From NCBI RefSeq assembly GCF_001712755.1, contig NZ_MDKC01000008.1:1-64000 (forward strand): 64,000 nucleotides of DNA, in the 5' to 3' direction. Numbering within the stretch: the first letter of the stretch is position 1; the number at the start of each line of letters is the position of its first letter. This DNA is from Gottfriedia luciferensis. Lineage in GTDB: Bacteria > Bacillota > Bacilli > Bacillales > Bacillaceae_G. Below the pieces are notes generated by a model, which saw only the letters and a list, made by a program, of their open reading frames with translations, ran no database searches and had not been told where the DNA came from. A program made the position numbers and the translations under genes. Positions 58,720-64,000 of this stretch are shown in pieces.

Positions 58720-59046
58720 TTACATTTCAAAAAAATTATCTTTTTCAACTTTACACACTCTTAAAGCGAATGATTCATACCAGTCTTTTTTTCCACGTTC
58801 TTGCGCAACTTTGTGAGCTGCGTGCTCCTTCCAAGTCTTAATAGCATCCAATGACTCCCAATATGAAACCGTTATCCCCATTTCATGATCTCGAGCACTT
58901 TCCACTCCTAAGAACCCTTGTTGACTTGAAGCTAATTCAACCATTTTGTCAGACATCTTACTATACCCATTATCTCCATCCGTTCTTTTAGAACAAAAGA
59001 TTACAGCAAAATATGGAGGTTTTGGCGTTTTTGCAAATGAACTCAT
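58720..59046 (-). CDS. Antibiotic-biosynthesis-monooxygenase (ABM) fold protein
   Basis: A 108-residue ABM-like protein with the ferredoxin-like fold: YFAVIFCSKRTDGDNGYSKM, then MVELASSQQGFLGVESARDH, VSYWESLDAIKTWKEHAAHK and FALRVCKVEKDN. The E-S-A-R and Y-W-x-S-x-x-A-x-x-x-W-K motifs are those of small haem- or quinone-acting monooxygenases and of stand-alone proteins of unknown role. AAGGAGGGG precedes the ATG well. Confidence 0.87.
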   Translation of the reverse strand: MSSFAKTPKPPYFAVIFCSKRTDGDNGYSKMSDKMVELASSQQGFLGVESARDHEMGITVSYWESLDAIKTWKEHAAHKVAQERGKKDWYESFALRVCKVEKDNFFEM

Positions 59047-59123
59047 TTTTCTCCCCTCCTTCTTCTATTAATCATATTTGATGAAAGAGTTAAATAACAT
59101 AGACAAATTCAAAAAAGATAAAT

Positions 59124-59155
59124 AAAAAAGCGATACTAGGATGTATCGCTTTTAA
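59124..59155 (-). terminator. Terminator of the 59159-59296 gene
   Basis: GCGATAC and GTATCGC form the stem, followed on the minus strand by TTTTTTATT. Confidence 0.82.
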
Positions 59156-59158
59156 ATC

Positions 59159-59296
59159 TTACTCAAAAATATAAGGATTTCCGCTTATGTTAGTTCTCAT
59201 TTCTTCAGTTACTTGAAAATCTTCTTGTTGAAAATTTTGTTCAAATACTTCTTTATTAATTCCGCTGCCATCATAATGCGTTAATTTATTTTCCAT
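59159..59296 (-). CDS. Small hypothetical protein
   Basis: A 45-residue acidic protein: MENKLTHYDGSGINKEVFEQ, NFQQEDFQVTEEMRTNISGN, PYIFE. It has no Cys and no membrane segment. AAGGTGAT lies 5-6 bases before the ATG and a good terminator follows immediately after the stop, which supports a genuine short gene. I do not recognise it. Confidence 0.65.
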   Translation of the reverse strand: MENKLTHYDGSGINKEVFEQNFQQEDFQVTEEMRTNISGNPYIFE

Positions 59297-59374
59297 AAAA
59301 ATCACCTTCTAATTAATATTAGTTTTATGCCGTAAAACTTAATTATTAGAATAACCAATTCTGAAAAATAAATT

Positions 59375-59404
59375 ATAAAAACGATGCAAAAAAACGCATC
59401 GTTT
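59375..59404 (-). terminator. Terminator of the MFS gene
   Basis: AAACGATGC and GCATCGTTT form the stem, followed on the minus strand by TTTTATAATTT. Confidence 0.85.
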
Positions 59405-59411
59405 CCATTTT

Positions 59412-60575
59412 TTATATTAATTTAGTCTCATTCACTTTATTTGTTAAAACAAAAGAATAAATCGCAGAAAGTAATGCAAAAATAACAATAATGCCTCCTA
59501 CTAACGCGTTCATTGTTACTGTATATTGAGTAATTAGGATCCCACCTAAACTTGACCCTAAAGCAATTCCTGTATGAGAAAAAGAGTTATTTAAACCAAC
59601 TTGAATATCCGCAGAATCTTTTGCTACTCTCGCTAGACTATCTTGAACGGCTGGACTAATTGACCAAGATACCGTTCCCCATAGAACAACTATAATAAAT
59701 AAACTAATTATTGAACTAGGAGCGAATGTTAAAGTTAAAATAGAAATAGCTAATAAACCTAAATTAAACACTAATGTTTTACTTCCACCAAATTTATCAG
59801 TAGACCAACCACCTAACCATCCACCTAAAATCCCTGCCATACCAAATACTAGTAAAACAATACTGATCATGTTAGTAGATAATCCCATCGTTTTCATTAA
59901 GTATGGTGTAAAGTAAGTATAAATTGTAAAATGTCCTGTTAATTGTAAAAAAGAAATGAGTTGAATTGATAAAATACGTTTATTTTTAAGTGTTGCTACT
60001 TGCTTAATCAATGGAATTGTAGGCTGACCTTTAACTTTCGGTAAGAATTTATAAATCCCTAGCATAGCCAATAAGCTTAATAAACCGACTAATACAAATG
60101 TCATTCTCCAACCGAAGTTTTCACCGATCACTGTACCCAAAGGGACACCAAAAACTAGAGATGAACTGATTCCCATAAATATAACTCCAATTGCTCTACC
60201 TCTAATTTCAGGAGAAACGATGTTTGTTGCAGTCGTTATTGAAACAACAATTACAACCGAGCAACTTGCTGCAAGTATAATACGCGCGATTAATAATACA
60301 GCGAAATTCGGACTAATGATGGAAAGAATATTTCCAAAGAAAAATACTGATAATGCGATTAATAGTAATTTTTTACGTTCTATTTTTGAAGTGATCGCTA
60401 TAAAAATTGGAGCTCCAAAAGCAAATACTACTGAAAAAATTGATACTAGTTGACCAACCGCACCAACTGAAACATGTAAATCTCCTGCAATCATTGACAG
60501 TAAACCAGTAATAATAAATTCAACGGTTCCTGCGACAAATGTTGCAATAGCTAAAATATATATACTTTTATGCAT
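59412..60575 (-). CDS. MFS transporter, DHA1 (drug:H+ antiporter-like) family
   Basis: A 387-residue major-facilitator protein with 12 hydrophobic segments. IYILAIATFVAGTVEFIITG with its TxEF motif at the start, the loop-2 region FIAITSKIERKKLLLIALSV and the motif GVPLGTVIGENFGWRMTFVL at helix 5 are typical of the AraJ/Bcr-type DHA1 subgroup exporting sugars, drugs or metabolites. The start is the Met after GAGGAGTTTAGCA; the frame opens five codons earlier. Repeat copy C lies about 100 bases upstream. Confidence 0.9.
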   Translation of the reverse strand: MHKSIYILAIATFVAGTVEFIITGLLSMIAGDLHVSVGAVGQLVSIFSVVFAFGAPIFIAITSKIERKKLLLIALSVFFFGNILSIISPNFAVLLIARIILAASCSVVIVVSITTATNIVSPEIRGRAIGVIFMGISSSLVFGVPLGTVIGENFGWRMTFVLVGLLSLLAMLGIYKFLPKVKGQPTIPLIKQVATLKNKRILSIQLISFLQLTGHFTIYTYFTPYLMKTMGLSTNMISIVLLVFGMAGILGGWLGGWSTDKFGGSKTLVFNLGLLAISILTLTFAPSSIISLFIIVVLWGTVSWSISPAVQDSLARVAKDSADIQVGLNNSFSHTGIALGSSLGGILITQYTVTMNALVGGIIVIFALLSAIYSFVLTNKVNETKLI

Positions 60576-60663
60576 TGCTAAACTCCTCAAGTATGACTAT
60601 TCATTCATAATAATTTTTTGCCACATTAGTTTATTATATAGGTATAATTAAAATTGTCTATGC

Positions 60664-60696
60664 AAAAAAACGAATCTACCTAAGATTCGTTTTTTA
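60664..60696. terminator. Terminator-like hairpin on the left of repeat copy C
   Basis: AAACGAATCT and AGATTCGTTT form the stem with runs of A and T. It is nearly identical to the hairpin at 61201-61233 on the other side of the repeat. Confidence 0.8.
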
Positions 60697-61192
60697 CACG
60701 TTGTTGAAAAACAACATTGTCAATTAAATTACCAAATTTTCGTAAAAGGAGTAGAGTGATGTTGTTTTCCATTACAGGATGCTCGCTTTCCATGGGGCGG
60801 GACCTGAGCCTCCTCGGCAAGCCTGCGGGGTCTCAGCCTTCCCGCTAATCCCATAGGAGTCAAGCACCCCTCCATTCCAATCAACTTTTTCATCAAAAAA
60901 AGTATGCAATAAAGCCTAATCAAATAGCCTTTACTTAGAGTAATCTAGCAGTTTTTATTAATCAGTTTGTAGTACATTAAACTAAATTAATCAAATGATT
61001 TTGTTTTTTTAGAATAAGCTCATAATTTTTTAACTTCTAAAAAAAACATGTCTAGTATTATTGGAATCATAAAATTGCTCGAAAATATTAACATTTAAAA
61101 CCATGAAAAGATCATCCAGAAAAATGATAATTTCATCATTATTAAATGTTCATTTAATGTCCGTTTTCCCTATTGACCATTTTATATTTCAA
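60697..61192 (+). repeat. Dispersed ~500 bp repeat element, copy C
   Basis: The most complete copy. It begins CACGTTGTTGAAAAACAACA and ends near TATTGACCATTTTATATTTC, with GTTGAAA/TTTCAAC-like imperfect inverted ends. The GC-rich core (about 60758-60885) matches those of copies A and B, including CTCGCTTTCCATGGGGCG and AGCCTGCGGGGTCTCAGCC. No protein frame is conserved, so the 60729-60923 frame is rejected. It is flanked by two near-identical terminator hairpins. Confidence 0.87.
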
Positions 61193-61200
61193 CACTCTGA

Positions 61201-61233
61201 AAAAAAACAAATCCACCTAAAGATTCGTTTTTT
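61201..61233 (-). terminator. Terminator of the ArsR-AHSA1 operon, right of repeat copy C
   Basis: On the minus strand AACGAATCTTT and GGATTTGTT form an imperfect stem followed by a T-run, directly after the stop at 61235. It is a near-duplicate of the hairpin at 60664. Confidence 0.75.
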
Positions 61234-61234
61234 A

Positions 61235-61606
61235 TTATTCTTCATTATTTTCTATATTTGATTTAACTAGTTTTATACTTTGGTCTTCGTTATTTTCAAC
61301 TAGATGCTGAAGGATAGATAATTTATTTGCCCAAAATTGCTCATAATATGATAACCATTGTTTAATCTCTAAAAATGCTTCTGGTTGTAGTTTGTATCTT
61401 CTTTCTCTGCCAACTTTTCTTCCACTAATTAATTCAGCTTCAGAAAGGATATGGAGATGTTTTGCAATTGCTGTTCGACTCATTGGAAAATTACTTGATA
61501 TCTCTGAAATGGGCAATTCATTATTAGCTAATAATTTAAGTACTTCTCTTCTAGTAGGATCGGCTATCGCCTGAAATACGTCATATTTTTGTGCAGAACT
61601 GGTCAC
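61235..61606 (-). CDS. ArsR-family transcriptional regulator
   Basis: A 123-residue winged-helix regulator with no metal-binding Cys motif. The DNA-binding region is FQAIADPTRREVLKLLANNE, ISEISSNFPMSRTAIAKHLH and ISGRKVGRERRYKLQPEA. This subgroup commonly pairs with AHSA1/SRPBCC genes and senses non-metal signals. The start is GTG 61606 in a TAGTG overlap with the upstream AHSA1 gene, so they are translationally coupled. It probably binds the twin palindromes at 62059 and 62089. Confidence 0.9.
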   Translation of the reverse strand: MTSSAQKYDVFQAIADPTRREVLKLLANNELPISEISSNFPMSRTAIAKHLHILSEAELISGRKVGRERRYKLQPEAFLEIKQWLSYYEQFWANKLSILQHLVENNEDQSIKLVKSNIENNEE

Positions 61607-62031
61607 TAGTTTTCAACAACCTTTTTAAGCTTCTGAACAATACCAGCCCAACCACCATTCATATTGTCACGTACTATACCACTTTTTTGGTTTGGTTTTG
61701 GAAGAATTTCATCAGCAGTTTTCCATCCACTATGGATTAACGTAAATTCAGTTTGATCCCCTAAATCTTTTAAATTAAATGAAACTACCCATCCATCAAC
61801 ATCCCAAGTAAACGATACTCGATTTGGTTCATCAATTTCTAAAACTTTACAAGGTGATGGACCAAATGGACCTTGTAAATGAAACTCGTGACCTACGACT
61901 GGTTTAAAGTCATTTGGCATGAACCATGCAGATATACCTTCCGATGTTGAGACGACCTCCCAGACTTTTTGAATAGGTGCATTATATATTAGAGTTTGTT
62001 TAATATCTTCAACTTGGTTTTGTACGCCCAT
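61606..62031 (-). CDS. AHSA1/SRPBCC-domain protein
   Basis: A 141-residue START/Bet v1-like protein of the AHSA1 group. The sequence runs [60 protein letters not shown] and the closing [18 protein letters not shown]. These small hydrophobic-cavity proteins often accompany an ArsR regulator, and the ligand is generally unknown. AGAAGG precedes the ATG by 6 bases. It is the first gene of a two-gene operon. Confidence 0.9.
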   Translation of the reverse strand: MGVQNQVEDIKQTLIYNAPIQKVWEVVSTSEGISAWFMPNDFKPVVGHEFHLQGPFGPSPCKVLEIDEPNRVSFTWDVDGWVVSFNLKDLGDQTEFTLIHSGWKTADEILPKPNQKSGIVRDNMNGGWAGIVQKLKKVVEN

Positions 62032-62058
62032 TTCAATCCTTCTTTCTAGTTAATATAA

Positions 62059-62070
62059 AACCTTTTGGTT
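62059..62070. promoter_or_regulatory. Probable ArsR operator, proximal
   Basis: AACCTTTTGGTT is a palindrome 28 bases upstream of the AHSA1 start. A second copy follows 30 bases further upstream. Confidence 0.6.
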
Positions 62071-62088
62071 ATGTTTGAAATTATATAC

Positions 62089-62100
62089 AACCATTTGGTT
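62089..62100. promoter_or_regulatory. Probable ArsR operator, distal
   Basis: AACCATTTGGTT repeats the AACC-N4-GGTT pattern exactly 30 bases (about three helical turns) from the proximal copy, consistent with two dimers on one face of the DNA. Confidence 0.6.
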
Positions 62101-62319
62101 TCATGTCAATCAAATTTTACGTACTTATTTTTTCCTTAAGTTATTAAATTATTATAAATCGAAAAACTCCCTTACATTATGAATTTTCCTTAAACAACAA
62201 GAATATGTTATTTGTTGCAAAACGCTTTCATACATACTAAACTAATATAACAGGCTATGACTTTAGCTTCCTTCTACACTCAAATTTAGAATTTATCTAG
62301 CGGGTCTCTTTCCTGTATT

Positions 62320-62423
62320 CCTTATCAGAATTGATAAGGTTACGAGGCTATATTGAATCTTCCTTCTATTAGGTTTGTACTCTAAGTACTTTTTCTAGAT
62401 TCAATAATTTCCTCGTTTTTTTT
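62320..62423 (+). promoter_or_regulatory. Structured leader with intrinsic terminator (candidate attenuator)
   Basis: The leader of the 62447 gene holds a hairpin (CCTTATCA/TGATAAGG, 62320-62339). A second, larger fold follows in which CGAGG (62343-62347) pairs with CCTCG (62411-62415) and ATTGAATCT (62352-62360) with AGATTCAAT (62397-62405); TTTTTTTT comes next, then the GGAGG of the gene. A terminator between promoter and ribosome site implies regulated read-through. No known riboswitch core (T-box, yybP-ykoY) is recognisable. Confidence 0.6.
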
Positions 62424-62446
62424 ATTATAAAATTTGGAGGCAATAC

Positions 62447-64000
62447 ATGAATCAAACAAACATCCTTTTCCGAAGAAAAAATTCCCTCTATATCGAAAAA
62501 CAAGAAAACAACCTCCCAAAACCATTACTTGCAACAGCCTTGAAACAACTTGAAGCGTTCAGTTATACTTTTTCACTTGAGCTTATTGAAATTTTACAAA
62601 CATGGAACGATCAAGAATTTATAGCTTGGTTTATAGATTTCAGGGAAACTATTGCTAATGAATTAGGCTATAATGTTGACCATATTCCTTTTTACAAAAA
62701 CTTTCCTAATGACGTAATGAAAATTGATGAAGCTGAAATTTATATAAATAGCTTGTTGTATTATATTTTTGATGTTCAGCCTCTTACCTTAATTCAAAAA
62801 CGACCACCACTTAGAAATAAAAAAGAGCTAAAGATAATTAAACTTGCAAAACAAGATGATTTAATTCTAATTATTAAAAGATTAATTGACAGTACTGGTT
62901 CTTTTAAATCCCAGGACATTGAAGATATTGAATTTGTACTCTTAGCTCAAAATAAACCACAAAATTTATTACCAGAACTATTTTTATCAAAAGAAAAAAT
63001 GGTTATTGTCCTAAAACTATTGTATCAATCAAAAAAAATAAGCGAAAATGAAATCGCAAATTATTTAAAAACGGCAACAGATATATTACGCTTTTGTGTT
63101 GCATTAAGTGATGGTGATCCATCGTTAAGCATGAATACTAAATTTAAATCATTTAGTAGAAAAGAGCGCAAATTCGTACTTTCATTATTAAATGAAATCC
63201 CTCATGCAATTGAAGAAATGGTTAAAAGACGCAACGTATGGATAAGAGTTGGAGAAAAACTACATCCTGGTGAATACTCGAAGCGTTTTCCGCACACTGC
63301 AAATTTATTCAATATCCTTAGAAACGAAAAGCAAATAAGTACATACCAAAGTAAAATCACTAAATACATAAGTGAAAAGAATCTCACTAAATTAACTAAT
63401 GAATTAATAAAACGTCCTGGTGAGTTTGCTAGAAAACTAGATTTTGTTTTACGTTCATTTACTGAAGAAAATGATCAGCGATATATTGTTTCACAGTTTT
63501 CAATCGTTTGTAAGGATGTTTCAACTCCGGTTCTATTGAGTCTTTGGAATCATTATAATAAACGGAATGATGAGAGAAGAATTCGCACCTTTTTTCCAAA
63601 AGGAAATGTTGCGAAACTCTATGCAATTGAAAATAAAATAATAAAACTTAGTGAAGTTATAATCGATGTTGTTTTAAATATTGTTAAAAAAACTTTGTCC
63701 GAACGTTTTTCTGTTAAAGAATCTCTTGGCAAAGTATGGATCGATGAATCCTATCGTAACTTTACATTACCTAATGGATTGCGCTCGGCAAGTAAGTCAC
63801 TTAGAACAATCCCTCGAGGTTCAAATGTTCCGATTGGTGAAGGTGATATTATTAGATTCTTTCTTTATTGGAAAGAAGGCGATGTAGATGGAGTACATAC
63901 AGGAACTGTCGATATTGATTTAAGTGCAGTATTTTACGATGATAATTTTAATTATATAAGTGATATCTCTTACTATGAGCTAAGAAATCAACAGTTTAAA
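62447..64000 (+). CDS. TerD-related protein, MXAN_6230/SCO0854-like (partial, 3' end outside window)
   Basis: An open frame of 518 codons runs to the right edge without a stop. GGAGG is 6 bases ahead of the ATG. The middle (about 215-330) has RKERKFVLSLLNEIPHAIEE, then RRNVWIRVGEKLHPGEY and ELIKRPGEFARKLDFVLRSF, which match, from memory, the large tellurite-resistance-associated MXAN_6230/SCO0854 family. The visible end (about 445-518) is TerD-like: FLYWKEGDVDGVHTG, then VDIDLSAVFYDDNFNYISDI. Ter-system proteins act in envelope and chemical stress. The first RING-like motif of some members is absent. It is expressed through the leader terminator. Confidence 0.8.
   Translation, partial: MNQTNILFRRKNSLYIEKQENNLPKPLLATALKQLEAFSYTFSLELIEILQTWNDQEFIAWFIDFRETIANELGYNVDHIPFYKNFPNDVMKIDEAEIYINSLLYYIFDVQPLTLIQKRPPLRNKKELKIIKLAKQDDLILIIKRLIDSTGSFKSQDIEDIEFVLLAQNKPQNLLPELFLSKEKMVIVLKLLYQSKKISENEIANYLKTATDILRFCVALSDGDPSLSMNTKFKSFSRKERKFVLSLLNEIPHAIEEMVKRRNVWIRVGEKLHPGEYSKRFPHTANLFNILRNEKQISTYQSKITKYISEKNLTKLTNELIKRPGEFARKLDFVLRSFTEENDQRYIVSQFSIVCKDVSTPVLLSLWNHYNKRNDERRIRTFFPKGNVAKLYAIENKIIKLSEVIIDVVLNIVKKTLSERFSVKESLGKVWIDESYRNFTLPNGLRSASKSLRTIPRGSNVPIGEGDIIRFFLYWKEGDVDGVHTGTVDIDLSAVFYDDNFNYISDISYYELRNQQFK

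Noticed and set aside
62230-62440. T-box or yybP-ykoY riboswitch upstream of the TerD-related gene
   Set aside because: Neither the T-box AGGGTGGNACCGCG sequence nor the yybP-ykoY conserved loops are present; only a terminator-type leader is supported.

Overview
The window is low-GC, AT-rich DNA typical of a Gram-positive, spore-forming Bacillaceae. Evidence for this is strong AGGAGG-type ribosome sites, frequent TTG/GTG starts, intrinsic terminators after most genes, and Bacillus-type families (YuzL, YkuS, YhfW-like Rieske oxidoreductase, YwrA/YwrB-like chromate pair, Gmad2 lipoprotein, DUF1540). The exact genus cannot be fixed from sequence alone. Most of the window is a mosaic of short transcription units on both strands. 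I see no tRNA, rRNA, CRISPR array, prophage or transposase gene.

Layout. 0-12 kb: YciI-like protein, APH-like kinase, MFS transporter, HAD phosphatase, DedA, cadmium/zinc efflux (cadCA with two operators), PCYCGC lipoprotein, acetyltransferases, AlkD-like repair protein. 11-14 kb: an alpha- and a beta-class carbonic anhydrase converge on a dispersed ~500 bp repeat. 14-24 kb: a 1363-residue secreted subtilase with cohesin-like and dockerin domains, an AlaX-like editing protein, an ArlRS-like two-component system, repeat copy B and a Gmad2 lipoprotein. 24-33 kb: assorted metabolic and resistance-like genes (AEC permease, AAC(6')-like acetyltransferase, YhfW-like protein, HPRT, Nudix, 2-phosphosulfolactate phosphatase). 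33-35 kb: rtcB, an RNA ligase gene interrupted by a group I (IA-type) intron. 35.5-39 kb: an overlapping pncA-pncB-nadD-nadE operon for NAD salvage. 39-46 kb: amine oxidase, thermonuclease, AlkA-like glycosylase and small proteins.

46-58 kb is a coherent metabolic region. It holds a GntR/FCD regulator, two plant-type 2Fe-2S ferredoxins, a PqqC-like (haem-oxygenase fold) enzyme, aldehyde dehydrogenase, GlcG/HbpS-like protein, aspartate-dehydrogenase-like protein, creatininase-family hydrolase and two permeases. Eight copies of a TTTGGTATACCAAA-type palindrome lie in its intergenic regions and I did not notice them elsewhere, which defines a probable catabolic regulon of unknown substrate.

58-64 kb: small proteins, an MFS transporter, repeat copy C flanked by near-identical terminator hairpins, an ArsR/AHSA1 pair with twin palindromic operators, and at the right edge the start of a large TerD-related gene (MXAN_6230/SCO0854-like). 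That gene is preceded by a leader containing an intrinsic terminator just ahead of its ribosome site.

The strongest unusual observations are the group I intron splitting rtcB at the codons for its metal-binding DIGCGM motif, the GTATAC regulon, and the terminator-associated dispersed repeats.
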